Numbered from the stretch's first letter, positions 19,287-28,563 are shown. The stretch: 64,000 nt of DNA from Alloalcanivorax gelatiniphagus (GCF_005938655.1 NZ_VCQT01000020.1:1-64000), one strand, 5' to 3'. The notes: generated by a model from the letters alone, not told the origin. Made by a program: numbers and translations.

Positions 19287-20897
19287 TTACATCCGGAAAA
19301 TGCCGTAGCGGGTGTCGTCGATCGGGGCATTGAGGCTGGCGGAGATCGCCAGGCCGAGCACGTCGCGGGTGTCCGCCGGGTCGATCACGCCGTCGTCCCA
19401 CAGCCGGGCGCTGGCGTACCAGGGCTGCGCCATGGTTTCGTATTGCTCGGTCATGTCCGCCTGGAAGCGGCGCGCTTCCTCTTCGTCCCAGTGTTCGCCT
19501 TTCTTTTTCAGGGCGGCGGCTTTCACCTGGGTGAGCACGCTGGCGGCCTGCTCGCCGCCCATCACCGAGATGCGCGCGTTGGGCCACATAAACAGAAAGC
19601 GCGGGTCGTAGGCGCGCCCGCACATGCCGTAGTTGCCGGCGCCAAAACTGCCGCCGGTGATCACCGTGAACTTGGGCACGGCGGCGCAGGCCACCGCGTT
19701 GACCAGTTTGGCGCCGTGCTTGGCGATGCCCTCCGCTTCGTATTTCTTGCCCACCATGAAGCCGGTGATGTTCTGCAGAAACAGCAGCGGAATCTTGCGC
19801 TGGTTGCACAGTTCCACGAAGTGGGCGCCTTTCAGGGAAGACTCGGAGTAGAGCACCCCGTCGTTGGCGAGAATGCCCACCGGAAAGCCGTGGATGCGGG
19901 CGAAGCCGGTGACCAGGGTGGTGCCGTAGTTGGCCTTGAACTCGTCCAGGTCGGAGTCGTCGACGATGCGCGCGATCAACTCCCGGGCCGGCATCGGTGA
20001 GCGGGTGGTGGGCGGGATCAGGCCGTACAGCTCGTCGCCCTGGTAGGCCGGTGGCCGCGCCGGGCGCACGTCCAACTGCTGGGGCTTGTGCCAGTTGAGC
20101 CGGTCGATGCAGCGCCGCGCCAGGTCCAGGGCATGGGGCTCGTCGTCGGCCAGGTGGTCGGCCACCCCGGACTGCTCGCCGTGCAGGGCGGCGCCGCCCA
20201 GTTCCTCGGCGGTGACATCCTCGCCGGTGGCGGCTTTCACCAGCGGCGGGCCGGCCAGGAACACGGTGGAATGCTCGCGCACCATGATCACTTCGTCGGC
20301 CATGGCCGGCACATAGGCGCCGCCGGCGGTGCAGGAGCCCAGCACCACGCTGATCTGGGGAATGCCGGCGGCGGACAGGTTGGCCATGTTGAAGAAGATG
20401 CGGCCGAAGTGTTCCCGGTCCGGAAACACCTCGTCCTGGCGGGGCAGGTTGGCGCCGCCGGAGTCCACCAGATAGATGCAGGGCAGGCGGTTTTCCGCCG
20501 CCACCGCTTGGCAGCGCAGGTGTTTTTTCACCGTCAGCGGGTAATAGCTGCCGCCTTTCACGGTGGGATCGTTGGCCACGATCATGCATTCCACGCCGGC
20601 CACCCGGCCGATGCCGCCCACGCAGCCGGCGGCGGGCACGTCCTCGCCGGGGTAAACGCCATCGGCGGCCAGCGCCGACAGTTCCAGGAACGGCGAGCCC
20701 GGGTCCAGCAGGTGCTGGATGCGCTCGCGCACCGGCAGCTTGCCGCGCTCGCGCAGGCGCTGCTCGGCGGCTTCACCGCCACCGGCGGCGACCCGGTCCA
20801 GTTTTTCCCGGAGTTGCTCGCGCAGGGCCAGATTATGCTCCCGGTAGTCGGCGTATTCCGGGGTGCTTTTGTTGAGTTGGCTGATGATCTTGGGCAT
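19287..20897 (-). CDS. liuB: Methylcrotonyl-CoA carboxylase carboxyltransferase (beta) subunit
   Basis: A 536-residue carboxyltransferase, the partner of LiuD. It has both halves of the crotonase-like CT fold, including [20 protein letters not shown] and later [13 protein letters not shown]. Length agrees with LiuB/MccB (about 535). I chose the ATG at 20897 (MPKIISQLN); a TTG eight codons upstream is possible but less likely. The first six codons are copied at 21126–21143 as the start of a chimeric mini-ORF. Confidence 0.95.
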   Translation of the reverse strand: MPKIISQLNKSTPEYADYREHNLALREQLREKLDRVAAGGGEAAEQRLRERGKLPVRERIQHLLDPGSPFLELSALAADGVYPGEDVPAAGCVGGIGRVAGVECMIVANDPTVKGGSYYPLTVKKHLRCQAVAAENRLPCIYLVDSGGANLPRQDEVFPDREHFGRIFFNMANLSAAGIPQISVVLGSCTAGGAYVPAMADEVIMVREHSTVFLAGPPLVKAATGEDVTAEELGGAALHGEQSGVADHLADDEPHALDLARRCIDRLNWHKPQQLDVRPARPPAYQGDELYGLIPPTTRSPMPARELIARIVDDSDLDEFKANYGTTLVTGFARIHGFPVGILANDGVLYSESSLKGAHFVELCNQRKIPLLFLQNITGFMVGKKYEAEGIAKHGAKLVNAVACAAVPKFTVITGGSFGAGNYGMCGRAYDPRFLFMWPNARISVMGGEQAASVLTQVKAAALKKKGEHWDEEEARRFQADMTEQYETMAQPWYASARLWDDGVIDPADTRDVLGLAISASLNAPIDDTRYGIFRM

Positions 20898-20920
20898 TTG
20901 GGTGGTCTCTTCGCGGCTCA

Positions 20921-20976
20921 ATCGCGGCTAAAGCCGCTCCTACGGTAGCTCCTGTAGGAGCGGCTTCAGTCGCGAT
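20921..20976. repeat. Inverted REP pair upstream of liuB
   Basis: Copies at 20921–20943 (GCGGCTAAAGCCGC variant) and 20954–20976 in opposite orientation. This pair and its flanks are the first copy of a segment of about 170 bp repeated at 21127–21292. Confidence 0.85.
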
Positions 20977-20981
20977 GGTTT

Positions 20982-21143
20982 TCAGGCGGTCTCGTTGAAC
21001 AACTCGCGGCCAATCAACATACGGCGGATTTCGCTCGTCCCGGCTCCGATTTGGCTACGGCCGCCGCACAGCGGCTTAACCTCGGTGTCGCCGAGGTTAG
21101 CCTTCGCCGAATCGTCGCTTTGGTAACTGATGATCTTGGGCAT
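20982..21143 (-). CDS. Chimeric 53-codon mini-ORF (liuB start fused to liuA end)
   Basis: An uninterrupted ATG-to-TGA frame of 53 codons. Residues 1–6 (MPKIIS) equal the start of LiuB. Residues 32–53 ([18 protein letters not shown] then NETA) equal the end of LiuA. The middle (about YQSDDSAKANLGDTEVKPLC then GGRSQ) matches neither. It looks like the scar of a liuA-liuB duplication followed by internal deletion, because the upstream leader of liuB was copied with it. The leader has no better ribosome site than liuB itself. Whether a peptide is made is unknown; a decayed remnant is equally likely. Confidence 0.5.
   Translation of the reverse strand: MPKIISYQSDDSAKANLGDTEVKPLCGGRSQIGAGTSEIRRMLIGRELFNETA
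21077..21099. repeat. Hairpin TAACCTCGG-N5-CCGAGGTTA
   Basis: Nine-base perfect arms separated by TGTCG lie in the filler of the chimeric mini-ORF. It has no T-run, so it does not look like an intrinsic terminator. It is unrelated to the REP family. Confidence 0.6.
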
Positions 21144-21165
21144 TTGGTGGTCTCTTCGCGGCTCA

Positions 21166-21220
21166 ATCGCGGCTGAAGCCGCTCCTACGCGGTTCTGTAG
21201 GAGCGGCTTTAGCCGCGATG
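21166..21220. repeat. Inverted REP pair downstream of liuA
   Basis: Copies at 21166–21188 and 21198–21220 in opposite orientation lie just after the liuA stop. This is the second copy of the duplicated block that also contains the pair at 20921–20976. Confidence 0.85.
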
Positions 21221-21224
21221 GTTT

Positions 21225-22388
21225 TCAGGCGGTCTCGTTGAACAACTCACGGCCAATCAACATGCGACGGATCTCACTGGTCCCGGCTCCGATTTCATAG
21301 AGCTTGGCGTCGCGGAGCAGGCGGCCGGTGGGGTAGTCGTTGATGTAGCCGTTGCCGCCCAGGCACTGGATCGCGTCCAGGGCCATTTGCGTGGCGTTCT
21401 CGGCGCAGTAGAGGATGGCGCCGGCGGCGTCCATGCGGGAGGTGCGGCCGGTGTCGCAGTTGCGCGCCACCTGGTAGAGGTAGCTGCGGCTGGCGTTGAG
21501 GGTTACGTACATGTCGGCGATCTTGCCCTGCATAAGCTGGAATTCGCCGATCGCCTTGCCGAACTGCTTGCGCTCGTGCACGTAGGGCAGCACCACGTCC
21601 AGGCAGGCCTGCATGATGCCGGTGCAGCCGCCGGCCAGCACGGTGCGTTCGTAGTCCAGGCCGCTCATCAATACCTTGACCCCTTCGCCGACCCGGCCGA
21701 GTACGTTTTCTTCCGGCACTTCGCAGTCCTCGAACACCAGCTCACAGGTGTTGGAGCCGCGCATGCCCAGCTTGTCCAGCTTCTGGGCCCGGGAGAAACC
21801 GGGGAAGTCGCGCTCCACCAGGAAGGCGGTGATGCCACGGGGGCCGGCGTCCGCGTCGGTCTTGGCGTAGATCACATAGGTGTGGGCGTCCGGGCCGTTG
21901 GTGATCCACATCTTGTTGCCGTTGAGCACATAGCGGTCGCCTTTCTTGTCGGCGCGCAGGCGCATGCTGACCACGTCGGAGCCGGCGCCGGGTTCGCTCA
22001 TGGCCAGGGCGCCGATGTGCTCGCCGCTGACCAGGCCGGGCAGGTAGCGGGCGCGCTGGGCGTCGTTACCGTTGAGCCAGATCTGGTTCACGCACAAATT
22101 GGAGTGGGCGCCGTAGGACAGGCCCACCGAGGCGGAGGCCCGGGAAATCTCTTCCATCACCAGGGTATGGGCCAGATAGCCCAGGCCGGCGCCGCCGTAT
22201 TCCTCGCCCACGGTGATGCCGAGCACGCCCAGGTCGCCGAGCTTCTTCCACAGCTGATTGGGAAACTGGTTGTCGCGGTCCAGCTGTTCGGCCAGGGGCG
22301 CGATCTCGTTGCGGGCGAAGGCGCGGGCGCTGTCACGCAGGGCCTCCAGGGTGTCGTCCAGTTGAAAGTCCAGGCCGCCGTTGAACAT
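21225..22388 (-). CDS. liuA: Isovaleryl-CoA dehydrogenase
   Basis: A 387-residue acyl-CoA dehydrogenase. FAD and substrate motifs are present: [30 protein letters not shown], and the C-terminal [20 protein letters not shown]. It oxidises isovaleryl-CoA to 3-methylcrotonyl-CoA, the first committed step of the leucine branch. An AGGAG site lies before the ATG. It is the first catabolic gene after liuR, 75 bp downstream, and is followed by REP pairs and the chimeric mini-ORF before liuB. Confidence 0.96.
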   Translation of the reverse strand: MFNGGLDFQLDDTLEALRDSARAFARNEIAPLAEQLDRDNQFPNQLWKKLGDLGVLGITVGEEYGGAGLGYLAHTLVMEEISRASASVGLSYGAHSNLCVNQIWLNGNDAQRARYLPGLVSGEHIGALAMSEPGAGSDVVSMRLRADKKGDRYVLNGNKMWITNGPDAHTYVIYAKTDADAGPRGITAFLVERDFPGFSRAQKLDKLGMRGSNTCELVFEDCEVPEENVLGRVGEGVKVLMSGLDYERTVLAGGCTGIMQACLDVVLPYVHERKQFGKAIGEFQLMQGKIADMYVTLNASRSYLYQVARNCDTGRTSRMDAAGAILYCAENATQMALDAIQCLGGNGYINDYPTGRLLRDAKLYEIGAGTSEIRRMLIGRELFNETA

Positions 22389-22463
22389 CTGTCTCTCCTG
22401 TCGGGGGAGCCGCGCGGGTTGTTGTGGGTATGCGGGCTCGGCGTGTCGGTAAAGTCGGTCTCG

Positions 22464-22838
22464 TCAGAGCCCGGTCAGGGCTTGCCGGGTGCGGGCCTCG
22501 GCGTCGTCCAGCTCGGTTTGCAGCACCTGGATATCCGCCAGTTGCCGTTCCAGCTGCGCTCGTTTGTCGGCGATCCGTTGCAGCAGGGCTTCCAGCTGCT
22601 GCCGGTTGTCGCTGGCGGGCCGGTACATGCGGATCAGGTCGCGGGATTCCGCCAGGGAAAAGCCCAGCCGCTTGCCGCGCAGAATCAGCTTCAGGGTGGT
22701 GCGGTCCGCCGGTGAGTAGACGCGGGTCTGGCCGCGCCGCCGGGGGCTCAGCAGGCCCTGGTCCTCGTAGAAACGGATGGTGCGCGTGGTGACGTCGAAT
22801 TCCCGGGCCAGCTCACCGATTGAATAGGTCTTGGTCAT
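22464..22838 (-). CDS. liuR: MerR-family regulator of leucine/isovalerate utilisation
   Basis: A 124-residue MerR-type regulator. The winged helix-turn-helix is YSIGELAREFDVTTRTIRFY (about residues 5–24), followed by EDQGLLSPRRRGQTRVYSPAD and a C-terminal coiled coil (about residues 75–120, leucine/glutamine rich). No metal-binding cysteines are present, as expected for LiuR. It is the first gene of the liu operon and has a palindromic operator just upstream, so autoregulation plus control of liuABCD-aacS is likely. Confidence 0.92.
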   Translation of the reverse strand: MTKTYSIGELAREFDVTTRTIRFYEDQGLLSPRRRGQTRVYSPADRTTLKLILRGKRLGFSLAESRDLIRMYRPASDNRQQLEALLQRIADKRAQLERQLADIQVLQTELDDAEARTRQALTGL

Positions 22839-22858
22839 GGTTCGGAGAGTAGGGGAAG

Positions 22859-22874
22859 TTTACGTTAACGTAAA
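22859..22874. promoter_or_regulatory. LiuR-type operator
   Basis: TTTACGTTAACGTAAA is a perfect 16-bp palindrome located 20 bp upstream of the liuR ATG. It fits the TTGACGTTAACGTCAA-like motif described for LiuR in proteobacteria. Its position upstream of the first gene supports autoregulated control of the operon. Confidence 0.88.
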
Positions 22875-22898
22875 GTATTGAGGTGGCGTTTTGGGGGG

Positions 22899-22958
22899 AT
22901 CGCGGCTGAAGCCGCTCCTACACGCGTACCCACCCGTAGGAGCGGCTTCAGCCGCGAT
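22899..22958. repeat. Inverted REP pair between liuR and the sensor kinase
   Basis: Copies at 22899–22921 and 22936–22958 in opposite orientation lie between divergent genes, so their promoters must flank or include them. Confidence 0.85.
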
Positions 22959-23022
22959 ACGGTAGCCTGGCCGGTTGGGGGGTGTTACCTTTAGCGCCCG
23001 CTGGTTCCGAGGGTATGGAACG

Positions 23023-25242
23023 GTGATTTACCGTAAAGATCGCAAGGTCCTCAAAAGAGTGGATTTCGGGGCCGCCAAGAATTCCCTGATGGGGATATTG
23101 GCGGCTCTTGTGGTTTACGCGCTGGTGATCGCCTGGGGTCGGGTGTATCAGGCGTTTCAGCTGGAAACGTTGCTGGTCGGCGGCGCGGTGATGGTGGTCA
23201 CCGCCTTCCGGCTATGGTTGGTGGCGCGCTTCGACGCCCTGTACGGCGCCGGGCCGGCGCGCTGGCGCAAGCTGTTCGCTTTCGGCCTGATCCTGCACGC
23301 CCTGGTGTGGGGCCTGTTGCCGGCCTGGCTGGTGTGGCGGGTCGGCACCGGCTTCAACTTCTTCGTGGTGATCCTCTACAACGTGGGCGTGACCACCGCC
23401 CTGGGCAGTTCCTGGATGGCCGGGCTGAGGGTGCGGCAGGTCTATATTCTGCTCATGTTCCTGCCGGTGATCGGCGCCCTGTTCCTGGGCGGCGGCCTGC
23501 GTGAATGGCTGCTGGCCTTGCTGGTCACCGCCTATACCTTCTATCTGTTCCGCCTGTACCGGGGCCAGTACGAGCTGTTCTGGCACGCGGTGACCCGGGA
23601 GCGTCGTGGTGGCGCCACCGAGCGGCGCCGGGAATTGCCGGCCAGCACCGACATTCAGTTGAGCCTGGTGTACCGGCTGGCCCACGAGCTGCGCACGCCG
23701 ATGAATTCGGTGATGGGCATGATGTCGCTGCTGGAAGACACCCGCCTGGACGACGAGCAGAAGGAATATCTGCAGGTGGCGGGGCAGAGCGGCAAGCTGA
23801 TGATCACCCTGATCGACGACGTGCTCGATTATTCCCGCATTCTCACCGGCCGCATTACCCTGAGCCCGGACTATTTCGACCTGCGCGGCGCCATGGAGCA
23901 GATTCTGGAGGCGTTCGGGCCGATGGCCCAGGCCAAGGGGCTGGAACTGTCGGCGGTGGTGGACCGGCTGTTGCCGAAGCGGGTGCGCGGTGATCGGGAC
24001 CGGCTGATGCAGGTGCTCACCAATTTGCTCAGCAACGCCATCAAATTCAGCGATAACGGCGAGATCCGCGTGGACGTGGATTTCACCGCCGAGGGCGAAA
24101 ACGACGGCGTGCTGCGGGTGCGGGTCAGCGACCAGGGCGCCGGCATGGACACCGACACCCTCAAGCATCTGTTCGAGGACCAGTTTCTGGATGGCGCCGT
24201 GGATGCCTTCGCGGTGCGCCATGCCGGTTTCGGGCTGCTGGTCTGCAAGGGGCTGATCGAGGCCATGGGCGGGGCCATCGGCGCCGAGAGCGTGGAAGGC
24301 GAGGGCTCCACCTTCTGGTTCACGGTGCGCCTGGGGATGCAGGCGGACATGAGCGAAACCTCCCGGCTCAGTGGCGTCATGGCCGAGCTGCAGGGCGTGG
24401 TGGTGGGCGCCAGCGCCGGCTCCCTGGCCTGCCTGCAGGAGGAGTTCGAGGCCCTGGGCAGCCAGTGCCAGGGCGCCCGCGACTACGACCATGCGCTGCA
24501 GGCGCTGCGCGCCGGTCACCGGGAGCAGGCGGAGTTCGATCTGTTGCTGGTGGACACCCACGGCCGTCGGGAGCTGGCACTGAATCTGTGCCGTAATGTG
24601 CTGGAGGACCCCAGCCTGCGGCCGGTGAAGCTGATGCTGATGTGCACCATCGAGCAGCGCGGCGAGCCCACCGTGCAACGGCTGGTGGACAAGCACGGCC
24701 TGGTGACCCTGGTGCGCCCGGTGCACCGCACCGGCCTGCGCATCGCCCTGGGCCGGCTGCTGGGCGTGCCGCGCTCGCAACCGGTGCAGGACCTGCCCAC
24801 GGAAACCCCGGAAGAACGCCAGCGCCGCAAGCTTTTCCGGCTGCTGCTGGTGGAGGACAACGAGGTCAACCAGCTGGTCACCCGGGGCATGCTCGGCAAA
24901 CTGGGCTATCAAGTGAAAACCGTCAATAACGCGGAAACCGCTCTGGCGTTGCTGGAACAGGAACACTTCGACCTGGTGCTGATGGACTGCATGATGCCGG
25001 ACCTGGACGGCTTCACCGCCACCCGCGACCTGCGCGAGCGGGAGCAGCAGGAGCAGCGCCCGCGCACCCCGGTGATCGCGGTCACCGCCAACACCGCCGA
25101 AGGGGCCCAGGCCCGCTGCCTGGCCGCCGGCATGGATGACTTTCTCGCCAAACCCGTGCATCTTCAGGAACTGGAAACGGTGCTGCGGCGCTGGTTGTCC
25201 CGTGAGGATGACCCCGCCAGCGGAGAACCGGACAGCGAATGA
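23023..25242 (+). CDS. Hybrid sensor histidine kinase with one degenerate and one intact receiver
   Basis: About 739 residues from the GTG at 23023, chosen for the upstream GAGGG; a TTG at 22975 is possible. The N-terminal 180 residues form about five or six membrane helices with no periplasmic domain. The kinase has the H-box YRLAHELRTPMNSVMG (phospho-His about 221), N-box VLTNLLSNAIKFS and G-boxes VSDQGAGMD and FGLLVCKGLIEAMGG. A receiver-like segment follows (LLLVDTHGR, Asp about 511) that lacks several receiver residues. A canonical receiver ends the protein (LVEDNEVNQ, LMDCMMPDLDGF, phospho-Asp about 655, conserved K in LAKPVH). This is BarA/TorS-like architecture without an Hpt domain. 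The signal and output partner are unknown. Confidence 0.88.
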   Translation: MIYRKDRKVLKRVDFGAAKNSLMGILAALVVYALVIAWGRVYQAFQLETLLVGGAVMVVTAFRLWLVARFDALYGAGPARWRKLFAFGLILHALVWGLLPAWLVWRVGTGFNFFVVILYNVGVTTALGSSWMAGLRVRQVYILLMFLPVIGALFLGGGLREWLLALLVTAYTFYLFRLYRGQYELFWHAVTRERRGGATERRRELPASTDIQLSLVYRLAHELRTPMNSVMGMMSLLEDTRLDDEQKEYLQVAGQSGKLMITLIDDVLDYSRILTGRITLSPDYFDLRGAMEQILEAFGPMAQAKGLELSAVVDRLLPKRVRGDRDRLMQVLTNLLSNAIKFSDNGEIRVDVDFTAEGENDGVLRVRVSDQGAGMDTDTLKHLFEDQFLDGAVDAFAVRHAGFGLLVCKGLIEAMGGAIGAESVEGEGSTFWFTVRLGMQADMSETSRLSGVMAELQGVVVGASAGSLACLQEEFEALGSQCQGARDYDHALQALRAGHREQAEFDLLLVDTHGRRELALNLCRNVLEDPSLRPVKLMLMCTIEQRGEPTVQRLVDKHGLVTLVRPVHRTGLRIALGRLLGVPRSQPVQDLPTETPEERQRRKLFRLLLVEDNEVNQLVTRGMLGKLGYQVKTVNNAETALALLEQEHFDLVLMDCMMPDLDGFTATRDLREREQQEQRPRTPVIAVTANTAEGAQARCLAAGMDDFLAKPVHLQELETVLRRWLSREDDPASGEPDSE

Positions 25243-25271
25243 AAGACAACCGATAACAAGAGGGACGCGCC

Positions 25272-25967
25272 ATGAGCAGACGGGCCTTGCTGTTGGGCGC
25301 CACCGGGTTGGTGGGCGGACATTGCCTGCGCAAACTGCTGGAGTGCGACGATTACCAGGAAGTAAGAGTGCTGACCCGCCGACCGGTGGGCATCGAGCAC
25401 GAAAAATTGGTGGAACGGGTGATCGACCCGGGGGACATCGATCAGCACCAGGATTTCTTCGCCGTGGACGACGTGTTCTGCGCATTGGGCACCACCCTCA
25501 AGCAGGCGGGCTCCAAGGAAGCGTTCCGGCGTGTCGATCTGGACCTGGTGGTGCACATCGGGCGCCTGGCCCGGGACGCCGGGGTACAGCGCTTTCTGCT
25601 GGTCTCGGCGGTCAACGCCAACGCCCATTCGCCGTTCTTCTACGCCCGCATCAAGGGCCAGCTGGAACGGGAACTGAAAGCCCTCAAACTGCCATTGCTG
25701 GCGCTGTTTCAGCCGTCCCTGCTGCTCGGCGAACGGGAAACGCCGCGCCCGGTGGAGGCCTTCGGCATCCGCTTTTCCAAGATCATCGACCCGATCACCC
25801 GCTGGACCGATGCCCACTGGCTGCCGGTGAGCGGCGAGCGGGTCGCCGATGCCCTGCTGGGCATGGCGCTGATGGGGCCGGACAACGGCACCTATCGGGT
25901 GCGTTTCCGGGACTTCGTGGTCTATGCCGGCAAGTACCGGGACAAATATCTGCGCTCGGCGTCCTGA
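25272..25967 (+). CDS. NAD(P)-binding atypical SDR (TIP30/YraR-like)
   Basis: A 231-residue Rossmann protein: LLLGATGLVGGHCLRKLLE at the N-terminus, FCALGTTLKQAGSKEAFRRVD and a Y-x-x-x-K motif in FFYARIKGQLE (about residues 118–127). This set matches HTATIP2/TIP30-like atypical short-chain dehydrogenases. It follows the sensor kinase by 29 bp and precedes rraA by 39 bp on the same strand. No enzymatic role is known for close bacterial relatives. Confidence 0.8.
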   Translation: MSRRALLLGATGLVGGHCLRKLLECDDYQEVRVLTRRPVGIEHEKLVERVIDPGDIDQHQDFFAVDDVFCALGTTLKQAGSKEAFRRVDLDLVVHIGRLARDAGVQRFLLVSAVNANAHSPFFYARIKGQLERELKALKLPLLALFQPSLLLGERETPRPVEAFGIRFSKIIDPITRWTDAHWLPVSGERVADALLGMALMGPDNGTYRVRFRDFVVYAGKYRDKYLRSAS

Positions 25968-26006
25968 AGCGGGACGCCGGATTCCATCCCCCACCGAGGA
26001 GAAACA

Positions 26007-26489
26007 ATGAGCTTCGTCACCTGCGACCTGTGCGACGACAACGCCGATATCGTATCCGTGGTTACCGGTTTGCACTGGTACAGCTACGGCGGCCGATCCG
26101 CGTTCGGCGGTGAAATCGTCACCGTGAAGTGCTTCGAGGACAATTCCCGGGTCAAGGAGCATCTGGGCACCGACGGCAAGGGCAAGGTACTGGTGGTGGA
26201 CGGCGGCGGCAGCCTGCGCAATGCCCTGATCGGCGACATGATCGCCGAGAACGCGGTGAAAAACGGCTGGGAAGGGGTGATCATCCACGGCGCCTGCCGC
26301 GACGTGGACGAACTGGCCAAGCTGGATATCGGCGTTATGACCCTGGGCTGCGTGCCGATCAAGTCGGTGCGCCGCGATGAAGGCCAGCTCAATATCGATA
26401 TCACCTTCGGTGGTGTCACCTTCCGCCCCGGCGAGTATGTGTACGCCGACAATAACGGTGTGATCACCGCCCCCCGCGCGCTGCTCTGA
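26007..26489 (+). CDS. rraA: Regulator of RNase E activity RraA
   Basis: A 160-residue RraA. Characteristic segments are the [19 protein letters not shown] stretch, [21 protein letters not shown] and [20 protein letters not shown]. In gammaproteobacteria RraA binds RNase E and dampens mRNA decay; the fold also occurs in aldolases, but this length and the CRDVDEL motif fit RraA. A GAGGAGAAACA ribosome site precedes the ATG. Confidence 0.93.
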   Translation: MSFVTCDLCDDNADIVSVVTGLHWYSYGGRSAFGGEIVTVKCFEDNSRVKEHLGTDGKGKVLVVDGGGSLRNALIGDMIAENAVKNGWEGVIIHGACRDVDELAKLDIGVMTLGCVPIKSVRRDEGQLNIDITFGGVTFRPGEYVYADNNGVITAPRALL

Positions 26490-26509
26490 GCGCGCTCGCG
26501 TTTTCTGTT

Positions 26510-26600
26510 CGCGGCTGAAGCCGCTGCTACTGTCACGGCAATTTCGCGGCTGAAGCCGCTCCTACCGCATAGCCCCGTAGGAGCGGCTTCAGCCGCGGTC
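26510..26600. repeat. Three REP-like palindromes upstream of opgG
   Basis: Two direct copies (about 26510–26531, with a GCTGCTAC variant tail, and 26542–26565) and one inverted copy (about 26577–26598) lie between rraA and opgG. The rest of 26490–26752 is leader sequence with an AT-rich stretch at about 26620–26635. Confidence 0.82.
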
Positions 26601-26752
26601 CCCCCACGTGAACGTTTTGCGAAAATTTATAGTTTCCCGGGGCTCACCGCGAGCCAGTTGGTTGTCCGCCGTATAGGATGTGTCGGATTATCTTGCGGGA
26701 CGGTCGCCGCGATGGTGATGCCTGCATCTTGTGTGCTCAAGGGGTGGAATAC

Positions 26753-28312
26753 ATGGAGCGTTGTCGTGGCTGGCTGGTGCTGTTGCTGGCATTGATGTGC
26801 TGGTCATTCTCGGCCCGGGTCTCGGCCCAGGGTTTCGGCTTTCAAACCGTGATCGACAAGGCCAGGGAACGGGCGGGCGAGTCCTACCAGGCGCCCACGC
26901 CGGTGCCGCAGTTTCTCCAGGATCTGTCCCAGGAGCAGTATCAGGGCATCCGTTTCAAATCCGAGGACAGCCTGTGGCGGGAGAGCGGCTCCCGTTTCCA
27001 GGTGTCGATGATGTCACCGGGGCTGTATTTCAAACACGCGGTGAAGCTGAACGTGGTGGACGCCCAGGGCGTCCATGATCTGGCCTACGACAAGAACAGT
27101 TTCACCTACACCAGCGAGGAACTGGCGCGCCGGGTGCCCGCCGACCTGGGCTATGGCGGTTTCCGTATCACCTATCCGGACTCGCAGGCGGAAAACGGCC
27201 GCCGGGCGTTCATGGTGTTCGCCGGCGCCAGCTACTTCCGCGCCATTGGCAAGAACAACCATTTCGGGCTTTCCGCCCGGGGCATCGCGGTGAACACCGG
27301 GCTGCCCTCCGGTGAGCAGTTTCCCTCCTTCACGGAATTCTGGCTGGTCCGGCCCGATGCCAAGGCCGACACCCTGACCCTGTACGCGCTGCTGGACGGC
27401 CGCAGCCTGACCGGCGCCTACCAGTTCGATATCCGCCTCGGCGACGCGGCGGTGATGGACGTGAAATCGCGCCTGTTTATCCGCAACGACATCGAGAAAC
27501 TGGGCGTCGCGCCGCTCACCTCCATGTTTTTCTACGGCGGCAACACCGCCCGCCCGGTGGGCGAATGGCGGCCCCGGGTGCACGATTCCGACGGCCTGCT
27601 GATGCACGACGGCACCAGCGGCGAATGGCTGTGGCGGCCGCTGCTCAATCCCAAGAACCTGAAGATCGATTATTTCAGCGCCGGCCAGGTGCAGGGTTTC
27701 GGCCTGATGCAACGGCAAACCCGCTTCGACGATTTCCAGGACTTCGCCGCCCATTACCATGAGCGACCCAGCGCCTGGGTCCAGCCCAAGGGCGAGTGGG
27801 GCAAGGGCCGGGTATCCCTGGTGCAACTGCCCTCCAACAACGAAATGAACAACAACATCGTCGCGTTCTGGAGCCCGGACGAGCCGGTGCGCCAGGGGCA
27901 GACGCTGGCCTATGACTACCAGCTCAAGGTGGGCGCGCCGTCGATCAGCGGCAGCGATCGGGCCAGCGCGGTGAAGACCTTCGTTGGTGACGGCAACCGT
28001 GCCGGCGGCGGCAATGTGGAAGGCGCCTACCGCATCGTGGTGGATTTCGCCGGCGGACCGCTCCAGGGCGTCACCGAAGGCGCGCCGGTGACCAGCGAGG
28101 TGATCGCCGAGGGCGATGGCGAAGTGATCGAGCATTTCGTGGAATATCTGGCGCCGGTGGATCGCTGGCGGGTGTCCATCCTGGCGCGCCCGGCCGCCGA
28201 CAAGCCCCTGGCCCTGCGTGCTTTCCTGAAGAAGGGCGAGGACACGGTGTCGGAAACCTGGTCCTATGAGATCCCGGTGAACAACGACATCCTGGGCGGA
28301 GATTCCCGATGA
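26753..28312 (+). CDS. opgG: Periplasmic glucan biosynthesis protein OpgG (MdoG)
   Basis: A 519-residue periplasmic protein of the OpgG/OpgD family that acts with OpgH to make branched osmoregulated periplasmic glucans. The Sec signal peptide ends near ARVSAQG (about residue 25). Family segments include FKSEDSLWRE, the LTSMFFYGGN stretch and HDSDGLLMHDG, followed by the C-terminal Ig-like domain. I chose the ATG at 26753 because it gives the signal peptide and has an AAGGGGTGG site upstream. It overlaps the next small gene by four bases. Confidence 0.94.
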   Translation: MERCRGWLVLLLALMCWSFSARVSAQGFGFQTVIDKARERAGESYQAPTPVPQFLQDLSQEQYQGIRFKSEDSLWRESGSRFQVSMMSPGLYFKHAVKLNVVDAQGVHDLAYDKNSFTYTSEELARRVPADLGYGGFRITYPDSQAENGRRAFMVFAGASYFRAIGKNNHFGLSARGIAVNTGLPSGEQFPSFTEFWLVRPDAKADTLTLYALLDGRSLTGAYQFDIRLGDAAVMDVKSRLFIRNDIEKLGVAPLTSMFFYGGNTARPVGEWRPRVHDSDGLLMHDGTSGEWLWRPLLNPKNLKIDYFSAGQVQGFGLMQRQTRFDDFQDFAAHYHERPSAWVQPKGEWGKGRVSLVQLPSNNEMNNNIVAFWSPDEPVRQGQTLAYDYQLKVGAPSISGSDRASAVKTFVGDGNRAGGGNVEGAYRIVVDFAGGPLQGVTEGAPVTSEVIAEGDGEVIEHFVEYLAPVDRWRVSILARPAADKPLALRAFLKKGEDTVSETWSYEIPVNNDILGGDSR

Positions 28313-28563
28313 CCGACAACATCGTAGAGGACGCCCTGGGCCGGGTGCTGGCCTATCTGCGGCTGTCCGGTGTGAGCGTGGACACCGACACCACCCGGGC
28401 CGCCCTGCGGCTGGTGGATGACACCCTTGAAGCCGGCGAGGAGGGGCTGCTGGAACGGCTGATGGCCGCCGTGCCGGAGCGCTTCGGCCTGGATCAGCCG
28501 GCGCCGCCGATGCTGGCGCCGCCGGTGCACCACGGCTCCATTCACTACCCGCGGCGCCCGTGA
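28309..28563 (+). CDS. Small acidic protein encoded between opgG and opgH
   Basis: An 84-residue protein, overlapping opgG by four bases at its start and opgH by four at its end, so translation of all three is probably coupled. It is predicted helical and acidic (MTDNIVEDALGRVLAYLRLS; LVDDTLEAGEEGLLERLM), with a short proline-rich tail. It has no signal peptide or membrane segment, so it would be cytosolic. I do not recognise the family. Position suggests a role with the OpgH glucosyltransferase. Confidence 0.75.
   Translation: MTDNIVEDALGRVLAYLRLSGVSVDTDTTRAALRLVDDTLEAGEEGLLERLMAAVPERFGLDQPAPPMLAPPVHHGSIHYPRRP

Noticed and set aside
18430-20589. A single 719-codon reading of liuC fused to an upstream N-terminal extension
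   Set aside because: The extension is an out-of-frame translation of liuB. The liuC ATG at 19209 has a ribosome site and the family start, so this is not a fusion protein.
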